Origin: Anomaloglossus baeobatrachus
Lineage: Eukaryota; Chordata; Amphibia; Anura; Aromobatidae
DNA length: 64,000 nt
Direction of reading: 5' to 3'
Assembly (NCBI RefSeq): GCF_048569485.1
Contig: NC_134354.1
Span: forward strand, 81,034,164-81,098,163
The notes beneath the pieces were generated by a model that made no database searches, was not told the DNA's origin, and saw nothing but the letters and a program-made list of their open reading frames with translations. The position numbers and the translations under genes were made by a program. Positions 1 to 10,027 of this stretch are shown one piece after another (the stretch's first letter is position 1; each line of letters opens with the position of its first letter).

Positions 1-660
1 GTTTGTTCTAATAAAATGGCGTTGTACCCATTCTGTAGTGGTAATTGGAAAGTCACTGAGTAGGTGGGGGATGGGAGGGGCTTTTAACCTCTTGCGTGTT
101 TCCTGTCCCTATAGAGGATAGGGGAGCAACCTCCGGTGGTGCTGTCATGACGAACTCCTGGAAACATTATTACCGGTAGGTCTAATTCTTATTTTTTTAT
201 ATACAGTATATACTCTATCCTAGAAAAAAATAGTAAAGGATTATTCCCCCCAAAACTCATCACCTATCCAAAGGCTAGTGGATAACTTGTTAATCACTAG
301 AAGTCCAATCACTGGGACCCTAAGAGATCCCAAGATTTGTGCTGCGGTACCCTGAGAACAGAGCTCTGCAGCCCCATCCTGGATGGAGCAGCGATGTACA
401 TGCCAGACCTCCACTCCATTCATTGTCAATGGGGCTGTCCAGGGGTGTCAAACTCAAGGCCTGCGTGCTAAATCTGGCTCACCACATTATTTTATGTGGC
501 ATGCGAGCTGGGTTGCCAATAAAAACAGGGTGCTTTTCTCTGACGTCCATAGCGTCCGGCAGAAAATGGCACTGGCCATGATTTTTTAAACTGTTCTCCC
601 AGTTTGTACTTTGCATGCGCTAAAGAGGTTGGCATGCACTGTACAAATGGTAGATGCTAG
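1..660. other. non-coding flank upstream of ARL13B
   Basis: No gene is recognised. The stretch at about 260-330 (a 'cctatccaaaggctagtgg'-type phrase) and the 'ggggtgtcaaactc' phrase near 443 look like worn interspersed-repeat pieces; a related 'ggggtctcaaactc' phrase recurs near 39276. The short reading frames here have no protein features. Confidence 0.4.
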
Positions 661-671
661 AATGTATAGGG

Positions 672-1092
672 ATGCCTGTGTTGGGTTTTGGGGGCCTATA
701 ATACAGGGGGATGTCTTAGTGGGATTTGTGGGGTAAATAATGAGGGGGGATGCATGTGATGGGTTTTGGGGGTGTATAATGCCGGGGGGATGCCTATAGT
801 GGGATTTTAAAGGTCTATAATGCTGTGGGGATACCTGTGTTGGGATTTGTGTGTGTGTGCAATGCTGTATGGATGTCTTTAATAGGATTTGGGGAGATAC
901 AATACTGGCAGGACTCCTGTGATGGGATTTTAAGGGGTGCGATGTTGTAGAGACGTCTGTTGTGGGATTTTGGGGCAGGGTGCGATGCTTCGGGGGATGA
1001 CTGTGGTGGGTTTTTGGGGGTCTATAATGCTGTTCGGATGCCTGTGATGGACTTTGGAGTGTGCGCAATGCTGGGCGGAAGCTTGTGGTGGT
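672..1092. repeat. degenerate ~40-bp minisatellite
   Basis: About ten imperfect units of roughly 40 bp read 'gatgcctgtgatgggttttg' followed by a G-run and 'tataatgctg'. The units have diverged in sequence and length, so the array is old. The - strand reading frame of about 160 codons across it is a by-product of the repeat. Confidence 0.75.
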
Positions 1093-1104
1093 ATTTACAC
1101 ACCA

Positions 1105-1765
1105 GGAAAAGTGCCCTTAGCCCTATAAGCCAGGGACAGATCCCTTAGCCCTACAATCCAGAGACAGCTCCCTTAGCCCTACAACCCAGGGACAGTACCT
1201 TAGCTTTACAACCCAGGGACAGATCCCTTAGCCCTACAACCCAGGGACAGCACCCTTAGCCCTACAACCCAGGGACAGATCCCTTAGCCCTACAACCCAG
1301 GGACAGCACCCTTAGCCCTACAACTCAGGGACAGATCCCTTAGCCCTACAATCCAGGGACAGCACCCTTAGCCCTACAACCCAGGGACAGATCCCTTAGC
1401 CTTACAATCCAGGGACAGCTCCTTTAGCTCTACAACCCAAGGACAGTTTCCTTAGCCCTACAACCCAGGGACAGTGCCTTAGCCTTACAACCCAGGGACA
1501 GCTCACATAGCCCTATAACCCAGGGACAGTGCGTTAGCCTTGGAACCCAGGGACAGCTCCCTTAGCCCTACAACCCAGGGACAGCTCCCTTAGCCCTACA
1601 ACCCAGGGACAGCTCCCTAGCCCTACAACCCAGGTACAGCTCTCTAAGCCCTACAACCCAGGGACAGCTCATTTAGCCCTACAACCCAGAGACAGCTCAT
1701 TTAGCCCTACAACCCAGGGACAGCTCTTAGATAGCCCTACTACCCTAGCCCTAGTACCCAGGGAC
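1105..1765. repeat. 28-bp minisatellite (CCCTTAGCCCTACAACCCAG)
   Basis: About 23 units of roughly 28 bp contain 'cccttagccctacaaccca' followed by 'gggacag'. Alternating 'gatccc' and 'cacccc'-like spacer variants suggest a stage when the array grew as a two-unit block. Base change increases toward the right end. Confidence 0.85.
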
Positions 1766-2139
1766 AGCAGTCTTATAGTCCTTCTGCAAGTATCTAAATC
1801 CACTAATTCATTGTCTCTGTCCTTTAAACAGCCTCGCACACTGTATACATATGGTAGCTCAGTGCTTAATCTCTATGCAGCATTGCCGCTGAATATGCAT
1901 TATTGCATCACATTGGAGACTATTATGCCACTGTTATTAATGGGACATTGTTCTTATATGACTAAGCTTTTTTAAGCGATCCATCAAGTGAGATGTACTA
2001 ATGAGAAGCTATGGACTCCCAGGATAGTGTGCAATAAGTGAATGTTACATTTATCAGGAACTTCCGTACCTCAATAACCATGTTTGAGTGCACCTTATAT
2101 ACAACCAGCTCTGTCCTCACCTATTGTACCATCACCCAT
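1766..2139. other. non-coding, nothing recognised
   Basis: AT-rich sequence between the minisatellite and a retroposon tail. No reading frame, RNA gene or clear repeat boundary could be supported. Confidence 0.4.
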
Positions 2140-2301
2140 TCCCTGTAGACTGTGAGCCCTCGCGGGCAGGGTTCTCTCTCCTCCTATACCAGTCTGTTTT
2201 GTACTGTTAATGATTGTTGTACGTATACCCTCTTTCACTTGTAAAGCGCCATGGAATAAAGGGCGCTATAATAATAAATAATAATAATAATACAATAGAA
2301 T
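2140..2301 (+). mobile_element. retroposon 3' tail ending in (ATAA)n
   Basis: The segment has 'tgtgagccctcgcgggcagg', then 'gtaaagcgccatggaataaa', then 'gggcgctata' and an (ATAATA)n tail. The same layout occurs at 57800-57950, where the tail is split by a Helitron. The 3' simple repeat and shared terminal phrase fit a LINE-mobilised retroposon (SINE or LINE 3' end). The exact family is not named. Confidence 0.65.
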
Positions 2302-2366
2302 TTGCAGTACATGCAATAATCAGCTCTGTCCTGTATCACTGTAGCAGTTGTGTCTGCCCTATGTTA

Positions 2367-4151
2367 GGCCTCCGACACACATCCGTTAAAACCACGCACG
2401 TGTAATACGGGCCGTTTTTCAGGTCCGTGATCCGTTTTTTTGTCTGTTTTTATGGTCCGTGTGGCCTTTGTATGACCGGCGTATGCTAGCCGTGTGTCGT
2501 GTGTAATGCCCGTGTGTGCGTGTGATTTCTAACTGACGTGTGAATGTTTTATCCGTGTGAAATGTTCCGTGTTTAATGTAAAATGTCGTGTTTGTTTACC
2601 CGCTGACAGCTGACAGAGTTGCGCGCTGAGAATGAACTCGGGTGAACTTCACCTGACTTCATTGTCATCCCGCGGCTCTGTCTGGGTGTCGCGTACTGAT
2701 TAGCGGTCACCCGTGAAGGACTCACCGGTGACCGCTAATCCCCTGAGTGACTGAAGTGAGCAGCGCGAATACCGCTGCCGTCACTCAGGTTACCCGCGGC
2801 TAGCTTGAGTCCACCCCCCGTGACCGCAACTCACCTGTGACTTCATCGCTGTCACTCGGGCGACTTGCTGTCACAGTTGGAGGATCCAGTGGTGGCCGCG
2901 AGTAACCTCAGTGACAGCTCAGTTGATCGCGATACTCACCTCAGTTGCTGCGTGGATCTGACAGGAGCGGCGGTGTTCTTCTGCAGCTCCTGTCACCTTC
3001 ATGTAGCAGAGCTGGAAGCGATGCGGGACCTCCGTGGATTACGCTGGACATGGATGGTTATTTGGGGCATAATAAATTGGTGAACGAGGGTTTTTTTTAG
3101 TGTTTATTATTTCAAATAAAGGATTTTTCGTTGTGTGTGTTTATTTACTAGGTGGGGTGTTTATTTACTGTAACTTACAGATTAATCATGGAAGGTATCT
3201 CGGTGAGACGCCTGCCATGATTAATCTAGGACTTATTGGCAGCTATGGGTTGCCATTAACTCCTTATTACCCCGATTGCCAACGCACCAGGGCAAATCGG
3301 GAAGAGCCGGGTAGCGTCCCAGAACTGTCGCATCGAATGGATGCAGAATTTCTGGGCGGCTGCTGGCTGATATTGTTAGGCTTGGGGGCTCCCCATAACG
3401 TGGAGCTCCCCATCCTGAGAATACCAGCCTTCAGCCGTGTGGCTTTACCCAGGCTGGTATCAAAATGGGGGGGACCGCACGTCGTTTTTAATTATTTATT
3501 TTTTTTTTTTACTGCACAGTATAGACCCGCCCACCGGTGGCTGTGATTGGTTGCAGTGAGACAGCTGTCAGTCAGCGTGTGGGCGTGTCTAACTGCAACC
3601 AATCATAGGCGCCGGTGGCCGTGGAAAGCAGGGAATACGAGATTGATTAATGAGCGGCCGGCTTTTTCAAAATAGTAAAAGCCGCCGGAGCAGTGTGAAC
3701 GCCATGCAGCGCCGCGCCGGTGATTGGGGATCGGTAAGTATGAGAGAGGGGGGAGACTGACCGACGGAGAGAGGGACAGACAAGACAGAGAGAGACCGAC
3801 CGACGGACTGAGGGAGATTGACCGACATAGACAGAAAAAGAAAGAATAGCCGACATCGCTACAAAAAAGCACAAAACGTACACGGAGCATACAGAGATAC
3901 ATCCGTGTCACGTACTTGTGCGCACCAAACCATTGACTTTCATGGTGTCCGTGTGTGCGTGTGCCGTGCAGGAAACGGACATGCTGCCGTGAAAAACGGA
4001 AACACATACGGATCACGGACACACGGACATGATGAAAAACACAAGTTTGACCACAAACATAGATTAACATTGGTGCATGTTTGTCCGTGTCTCCGGTACA
4101 TACGGAAACGGACAAAACACGCATGTTTTTAACGGATATGTGTCGGAGGCC
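2367..4151. mobile_element. Harbinger-like non-autonomous element, 1.8 kb
   Basis: Inverted ends 'ggcctccgacacacatccg' and its complement are bordered by TTA on both sides (2364-2366 and 4152-4154). A 3-bp TWA duplication is the hallmark of PIF/Harbinger insertions. No transposase is visible inside. The interior holds another repeat (about 3160-3500) and CACGG-rich subterminal sequence. The call to superfamily rests on the duplication and GGC start. Confidence 0.7.
3160..3500 (-). repeat. unclassified interspersed repeat, copy 1
   Basis: On the - strand the order of phrases is 'ctggtattctcagg', 'ggtgcgttggcaatcgggg', 'taataaggagttaatgg'. A related block lies on the + strand at about 37580-38060, with 'ctggtattctcaggg' and 'ggtgcgttggctaacgggg'. 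The two copies sit inside different MITE-like frames, which marks them as an independent repeat family. Confidence 0.55.
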
Positions 4152-4576
4152 TTAATAAACTAAGTTTTCGGATTGTAAAAAAATGGAATGAAATGAGGAT
4201 CTATGAGGCTAATATTCCATACTCATTTTATCAATTTACAATCTGCTGTATTACTCAATGGACAGTGACACGAGTAAAGCTTAATCTATGGATTGGCCGC
4301 ACACACTGATTTGAATAAAACATAACTGTGCATAGTGTATTGGTCATGCCAAATGCTGATTTAATTAAACAAATAAAACAGATCTTCCAGAAAAACTCTT
4401 GAGTTCCCAATTGACTCCCATTATACTCGGGATCTAGAATCGAGGCCATCCGACCATTCAATAGCTTGTTACGAGTACTGAGCATGGCAGTGCTGGCTCA
4501 TCACTACTCGTTACAAGCTCACGAGCATAGTAGTGCCCGCTCATCACTATGCCGCACCGATCAGTGCACTCTTGTT

Positions 4577-5790
4577 TCTAGTTGCATACATAGTTACATA
4601 GGTTGAAAAAAGACCTCGATCAATCTAGTTCAACCTTCCTCCACTAATTTTGTCACTAAATCACTTTTAACCGACAATGTTGTGTCCTGAGGAAATCATC
4701 CAGCCCTTTTTTAAAAGCTGTTATAGTATCTGCCATTACTACCTCTTGTGGTAGGGCATTCCACAGTCTGACTGCTCTAACTGTAAAGAACCCTTTACTT
4801 CCATTTAATGTATATGCAGCTATAGGATTATGCCGGCGTCACACGGGACGATATATCGTGTGATCGCATAAGCGATCGCACCCGCCCCCGTCGTTTCTGT
4901 GTCACGGGCAATTCATTGCCCGTGGCGCACAAAGTCGGTAACCGCCGTCACACGTACCTACCTCCTGCATGACCTCGCTGTAGGCGGCAAACATCCTCTT
5001 CTTGGAGGGGGAGGGACGTTCGGCGTCATAGCGACGTCACACAGAGGCCGGCCAATAGAAGCGGAGGGGCGGAGATGAGCGGGACGTAACATCCCGCCCA
5101 CCTCCTTCCTTCCGCATTGCCGGCGGGACGCAGGTAAACTGTGTTTGTTGTTCCCGGGGTGTCACACGGATCGACGTGTGCTGCCTCTGGAACGATGAAC
5201 AACTGGAGCACAGAAGGAGGACCGACATTTTGAAAATGAACGTGTCAACGAGCAACGATAAGGTGAGTATTTTTGCTCGTTCACAGTCGTTCGGAGGTGT
5301 CACACGCTACGATATGTCACACGATGCGGATGTGCGTCACTAACGACGTGACCCCGACAACATATCGCCCGATATATCGTACCGTGTGACGCCGGCTTTA
5401 CTCCATCCTAGGTGCATTACTTTACATTTATTAATATTAAATCTCATTTGCCAAGTGTCAGCCCATTCTGACATCTTATCCATATCGTTTTGTAATGTTG
5501 TACCTCCAAGGTCAGTTTTTAATATCCTACATAGTTTGGTGTCATCAGCAAAACACCTTACTATCAGTCCCATCCACAAGTCATTAATTGAGAGATTAAG
5601 AAGAGTCCTAGCACATATCCCTGTGGTACCCCATGCTGACTATAGCCCATTTAGAGAATATACCATTTATGACTACTCTTTGTTGCCTATCTTTTAGCCA
5701 GTTCCTTACCCAACTGCTTATAGTTTCTCCTAGTCCTTGTCCATATCTCAGGGCAGCTAGATATACTATTCCCCTACGGAAAAGCTGGGT
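4577..5790 (-). mobile_element. CR1-like LINE fragment, interrupted by a MITE
   Basis: Read on the - strand, about 5580-5398 encodes the reverse transcriptase stretch CFADDTKLCR followed by a WADTWQMRFNINKCKVMHLG-like segment. This is the FADD catalytic box and downstream block typical of CR1/L2 clade LINEs. Beyond the inserted MITE (4831-5397), the frame resumes as AAYTLNGSKGFFTVRAVRLW and WNALPQEVVMADTITAFKKG, the usual CR1 C-terminal end. The sequence upstream of the FADD box (5580-5790) is worn and out of frame. The copy is 5'-truncated and not active. Confidence 0.8.
4831..5397. mobile_element. Harbinger-like MITE inside the CR1 LINE
   Basis: Ends 'gccggcgtcacacg' are inverted, and TTA flanks both sides (4828-4830, 5398-5400). 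Removing the element and one TTA rejoins the LINE reading frame across the junction (GWS-NPIAAYTLNG on the - strand), which is direct empty-site evidence. The interior has inverted 'cgatatatcg' phrases and no coding capacity. Confidence 0.8.
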
Positions 5791-7118
5791 GACATTTCAA
5801 TCAGATTTCACGTTTGTTCAGAATTTTTCCCGTTTCAGATTTTACATCAAATCTAAGATAAAGCCCCCACAAGCAGTACACCCTCCATACCCTAGCCCTA
5901 TGTGCTGCACATCCTGCGTCAATTCCTTACATTTTTACCCCGCTGTGTACAGGGTTTGGTAAATTGACTTGTAATATGTTTCATATTGTTAGTCAGAGGT
6001 GTGGTATCCCATTCCTGGGTAAGGAAGAGGTCATCCACCGGTATGCACACAAAACATACAACACTCTCTTAGCAGCTCCCCACCAGGTCAGGGTTAGGGC
6101 TTGGTGCCATTAAAGCTATGTATAGCCACCACTGTTGATGGTACTTCCCTTCCCCTAATCCGACAGAGCCTGGGGTGAAGTCTAGTGAGTGAGGGAGACT
6201 GTAGTGAGTCAGAGAGTCGAGAAAGAGCAGTGGGGAGTGAAGACCTGTGGTCTGGAGCTGGTACAGCTCGGTCTAAGCACAAGTGAGCAAGGGTCCTAGA
6301 GCCCATGGGACGTGCGCCATACTCCTGTCGCCTTGTTCCACATACGACATACCGGAGTGGAGGGACTTGGCCGCAGACGGGGATCCGGTCCCTAGACTAG
6401 AGGAGAAGAACCAACGGGCTAGTAAAACCGGAGGCCTTGGTCACTTAAAGGGCCGAAGTCAAACCCACACATGAATCCGCTGGAAGGTGTCCACATAGGG
6501 CCAAGGGATAGAGCTTCAAGCCACCAGACAGGATCCGCCAGCACCGGCTCAGGGCACTGTGTGCGCAGGCGCAGTACAAGCGGGGGAGAAGTTATCACAG
6601 GAAGACGACCAGGGAAGGAACATAAGAAAGGTGCACCGGCCTTGACCTCCGAACACGGGATCAACTGGAGCCCATCACAGTGGAACCCACCACTCCAAAG
6701 GCGGTCACAGACTAGTCGTGTAACCTTGGAACCTGGTACAGTGAGGAAAAACCTTGTGACTGCATCACTGTGACGCTCCGTTATTCGCCTGCGGCCGCCA
6801 TCATAGACTACTACTCCCAACTGCCCTGGGGCCCAGCTCTACCTGTGGAGAGCTACAACATGCAAGCTGCGTCAGCATCTGCCCCAGAGGTTCCATCCCG
6901 CAGCGTCAGCTCTCTGTGGCCGAGTACCACAGGTGGCGTCACGAACTACAACCATCCCCATCATTTCCCCTTTTCTGCTTTAACTGACACCGCCGGGGTC
7001 ATGGAACCAGGCCTTTGCCACCACAGCGTCCCAGAAACAGAACCGCGGCCCGGTAACGAGTGCCCCACGGCCCTGGTGCGGGCGTGTCAACATCATCTGA
7101 AGATATATGAGCGATGTA
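5791..7118. other. GC-rich repeat-like segment, no gene
   Basis: About 5995-7095 is compositionally distinct, GC- and CpG-rich, ending in 'ggcgtcacgaac' and 'gccctggtgcgggcgtg'. It could be an old solo terminal repeat of an LTR-type element or another unclassified repeat, but no coding parts or matched ends support either. Overlapping short frames have no recognisable domains. Confidence 0.35.
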
Positions 7119-7257
7119 CCAAAACTGGTGAAAAGGAAAAGTAGCGTAGTTGTCCATGGCAACCAATCAGCTCACTGCTTTCATTTTTCAAACGGCCTCT
7201 GAAAAATGAGAGTTAGAATCTGATTGGTTCCACTTTTTTTTTCACTAGTTTTGATTC
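7119..7257. repeat. palindromic X-box/CCAAT repeat, copy 1
   Basis: The core 7149-7232 starts GTTGTCCATGGCAACC plus AATCAG and ends with the inverted CTGATTGGTT. Outer arms extend it ('ccaaaactggtgaaaag' on the left, 'ttttcactagttttg' on the right). Two shorter copies lie at 61184-61276 and 61644-61735. Each copy carries RFX-type GGCAAC half-sites next to inverted CCAAT boxes, so it can supply NF-Y and RFX contacts. Here it sits about 0.4 kb upstream of the inferred ARL13B start region. Confidence 0.65.
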
Positions 7258-7264
7258 ACCTAGG

Positions 7265-7560
7265 AGGCTGCTGGGAGTTGTAGTCTCACATGGTTCCCTG
7301 TAGAGATTACACAACAAATCCCTGCAGCTCCTATCTGTGATAACGCTACAAGCACCATCACAACGCTACGTCCCCCCTGCTAGCCAATCATCTCTCTTCT
7401 ACCATCTCTTCCAAAGAATTATTTATGAGACACGTCTCGCTATTGGTAGATTGTTATCAGAATATCTATTGGCCGGGAAAGAGAGAAGGGGCGTGGCTGT
7501 GATCCACAGGAAAGTGTTTTTGGGTTACCATAGAGTCTGCAGCTTCCGGTGTGCTGTGTC
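7265..7560 (+). promoter_or_regulatory. ARL13B: probable ARL13B promoter
   Basis: Several promoter motifs cluster here. On the - strand 7265-7284 reads ACTACAACTCCCAGCAGCC, a ZNF143/SBS match. CCAAT boxes lie near 7384, 7442 and 7468. A GGGGCGTGGC Sp/KLF-type site is near 7487 and a TTCCGG ETS-type site is near 7546. There is no TATA box, as is usual for a ciliary housekeeping-type gene. The region lies 1.6-1.9 kb upstream of the start codon, with a minisatellite between. The start site is inferred, not seen. Confidence 0.5.
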
Positions 7561-7653
7561 TGTCTGTCCGTCTGTAGTCAGACATCACCGGCTGTGGAGG
7601 ACCGGCCGCTGTCAGTTCCCGGGTCCGCGGCTCCCAAGCACGGAGGCTGTGAG
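7540..7653 (+). other. ARL13B: possible non-coding first exon of ARL13B
   Basis: The GC-rich stretch downstream of the promoter motifs ends at GAG|GTGGGT (7651-7656), a reasonable splice donor. A pyrimidine-poor but plausible acceptor 'ctaatttcag' ends at 9056, just before the coding exon. This pairing would place the minisatellite in a 5' UTR intron. It is an inference without transcript evidence; an unspliced leader or a start nearer 9000 is equally possible. Confidence 0.3.
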
Positions 7654-7933
7654 GTGGGTCTGTGGACGCTGCATACACTGTCACGTGTGGTGGGTCCCTG
7701 GGAAGCTGCGGACAGTGGGAGCCTCAGATACAATGTAGATTAGTTCATAGGAACTTACTGTTATTTCCTGCACAATTGTTTAGTTTTTTTTCATGATCTC
7801 TGCCTGCAGTCATCACTTAGAGACCCTGTCTGTGATGATCACACAGCTGTGATACCAGACACTGCCTGTAGTCAGGGGAGGCGCTGTCTGACCAATACAG
7901 GCAAGTGTCTTACATCTGAGGGACTAAGGATGC

Positions 7934-8990
7934 CGGTCTGTGCCCACCCACACGATATCGCAGCGGTCTGTGCCCACCCACGCAATATCGCAGCGGTCTG
8001 TGCCCACCCACGCGATATCGCAGCGGTCTGTGCCCACCCACGCGATATCGCAGCGGTCTGTGCCCACCCACGCGATATCGCAGCGGTCTGTGCCCACCCA
8101 CGCGATATCGCAGCGGTCTGTGCCCACCCACGCGATATCGCAGCGGTCTGTGCCCACCCACGCGATATCGCAGCGGTCTGTGGCCACCCACGCGATATCG
8201 CAGCGGTCTGTGGCCACCCACGCGATATCGCAGCGGTCTGTGGCCACCCACGCGATATCGCAGCGGTCTGTGGCCACCCACGCGATATCGCAGCGGTCTG
8301 TGGCCACCCACGCGATATCGCAGCGGTCTGTGGCCACCCACGCGATATCGCAGCGGTCTGTGGCCACCCACGCGATATCGCAGCGGTCTGTGGCCACCCA
8401 CGCGATATCGCAGCGGTCTGTGGCCACCCACGCGATATCGCAGCGGTCTGTGGCCACCCACGCGATATCGCAGCGGTCTGTGGCCACCCACGCGATATCG
8501 CAGCGGTCTGTGGCCACCCACGCGATATCGCAGCGGTCTGTGGCCACCCACGCGATATCGCAGCGGTCTGTGGCCACCCACGCGATATCGCAGCGGTCTG
8601 TGGCCACCCACGCGATATCGCAGCGGTCTGTGGCCACCCACGCGATATCGCAGCGCTCTGTGGCCACCCACGCGATATCGCAGCGGTCTGTTCCCCACGG
8701 GGGCTGCTCTGTTGCCCACCCACGCGATATCGCAGCGGTCTGTTCCCCACGGGGGCTGCTCTGTTGGCCACCCACGCGATATCGCAGCGGTCTGTTCCCC
8801 TCGGGGGCTGCTCTGTTGCCCACCCACGCGATATCGCAGCGGTCTGTTCCCCACGGGGGCTGCTCTGTTGCCCACCCACGCGATATCGCAGCGGACTGTT
8901 CCCCTCGGGGGCTGCTCTGTTGCCCACCCACTGGATATCGCAGCGGACTGTTCCCCGCGGGGGCTGCTCTGTGCCCACCCATTGGACATA
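7934..8990. repeat. composite 30/52-bp CpG-rich minisatellite
   Basis: About 25 near-identical 30-bp units, each with 'cacccacgcgatatcgcag' and 'cggtctgtg', run to about 8690. They are followed by five to six 52-bp units in which the same 30-bp core carries a 22-bp addition ('ttccccacgggggctgctct'). The first units read 'tgtgccc' and the later ones 'tgtggcc', so homogenisation is blockwise. Each unit has four CpGs and the palindrome GCGATATCGC. Long reading frames on both strands are artefacts of a period divisible by three. Confidence 0.95.
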
Positions 8991-9077
8991 ACCGCCCACT
9001 CTGCATGTTGTAAGGAAATCGTCATTTTATCTTGATATCATATTATCTAATTTCAGGACTCCCTTTTGGAGGAGCTC

Positions 9078-9183
9078 ATGAAGAGGAGGAAGATGTTGGC
9101 TATCAGACGGCAGCCATGATGTTGAGGCCTTAGATCTCCGCAGCAGCACAGACGATTCCATGCTTTGTATCTCCCATGTTTAG
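9078..9183 (+). promoter_or_regulatory. ARL13B: three upstream reading frames in the ARL13B leader
   Basis: Three short AUG-started frames precede the coding start: 9078-9119 (13 codons plus stop), 9116-9133 (5 codons plus stop) and 9160-9183 (7 codons plus stop). The last overlaps the main ATG at 9176 in another frame. If the leader spans this stretch, they would lower initiation at the main start, possibly shifting use to the second in-frame ATG at 9188. This is seen in sequence; the effect is inferred. Confidence 0.5.
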
Positions 9184-9237
9184 CCTCATGGCGAATTGCT
9201 GTAGGAATTGGTTTAAACGATGGCGGCAGCCGGTGAG
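9176..9237 (+). CDS. ARL13B: ARL13B coding exon 1
   Basis: ARL13B is an ARF-family GTPase anchored in the ciliary membrane. It acts as the exchange factor for ARL3 and controls ciliary lipid and receptor traffic. This exon encodes MFSLMANCCRNWFKRWRQPV plus two bases of the next Arg codon, then the donor GTGAGA at 9238. Human ARL13B begins [20 protein letters not shown], so the match is close, with one extra residue here. Cys8 and Cys9, the known palmitoylation sites, are kept. The split codon AG|A joins perfectly to exon 2. The first ATG is chosen by homology; its context (tctcccATGt) is weak. Downstream exons are at 14078 and 24459. The C-terminal coiled coil and proline-rich region, encoded by later exons, lie outside the window. 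Confidence 0.93.
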
Positions 9238-9527
9238 GTGAGATGTAGACGCACGGTGGATCTGGAGATACATAATAATGCTGCGGATATTGTGTGACAA
9301 CTATGTGCGCAGCATTAAAGAGTGACCCTCGCTTTACTTCCAGTCATAAATCAGAAATATATGTGAAAATTAGAATCTTATCAGAGTAATCTGATTTTGT
9401 TTTTCTCCTTTTGGACTGATGTTTCATTCTCAAAATTCTGAGATCCTGGGTAAAATCTGTCTGCAGTGAATACAGGTTCTCCCTTTACTGAGACAGGAGA
9501 TGAGTCGGTGCTTATAAAGGTCTATAA

Positions 9528-10027
9528 GGCTGCTTTCACACGTCCGTTTTTTCCTGTGCGGCACAATCTGGCGCTTTGCAGAAAAAACGCAACCGTTTTT
9601 TTTTTTGCCGCCGGTTGCATTTTTCTCCGCATAGACTTTCATTAGTGCCGGATTGTGCCGCATGACTTTGCGTTCGGTCCGGTTTTTGCCGGATGCGGCA
9701 TATTTAGCCCATGCGGCGGCCGGATGGAACATTGCCTGGCACGTTTTTTTGTCCGGCAAAAAAAACTGCATCGCGCCGCATCCTGCCGATGCGGCGCTTT
9801 TTCCTATGGATGCCGGATGCGGCGCGATGTGGCAAAAACAGCATCCGGCCACCGCATGCGTTTTTTTTGCACTGCGCATGCTCAGTAGCGTGCCGCAACC
9901 GGCAAAAACCGGACGGGCCGCATGTAAAAACTTATGCAAAGGATGCGTTTTTTTTCGCCGCATCTGTTACATAGGTTTTAGAGACTGATTTAGCCGCACT
10001 GCTAAAACCGGATGTGTGAAAGCAGCC
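9528..10027. mobile_element. Harbinger-like MITE, 500 bp
   Basis: Inverted ends 'ggctgctttcacacgtccg' and its complement are bordered by TAA at 9525-9527 and 10028-10030. The interior is rich in inverted 'ccggatgcggc' phrases and long T runs. There is no protein. It sits at the start of ARL13B intron 1. Confidence 0.75.

Noticed and set aside
1105-1765. Interstitial telomere-like array because of CCCTTA/CCCTA phrases
   Set aside because: The unit is 28 bp and contains unrelated sequence. Vertebrate telomere hexamers (CCCTAA) are not repeated in tandem.
3603-4124. 173-codon - strand frame with Ser/Leu-rich peptide
   Set aside because: It lies in a MITE with 'gagaga'-type simple sequence; the peptide has no domain and the frame is not shared with related copies.
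7934-8690. CRISPR-like array of regular repeats
   Set aside because: There are no unique spacers. Units are directly adjacent and near-identical, in vertebrate DNA, so it is a minisatellite.
7849-9035. Long reading frames of about 360-380 codons on both strands
   Set aside because: They follow a 30-bp tandem repeat whose period is a multiple of three, so every frame stays open. The peptides are simple repeats with no domain.
9430-9988. Cys/His/Lys-rich reading frames of 87-177 codons
   Set aside because: They lie wholly within a Harbinger-like MITE and differ on all frames; no domain or homologue is recognisable.
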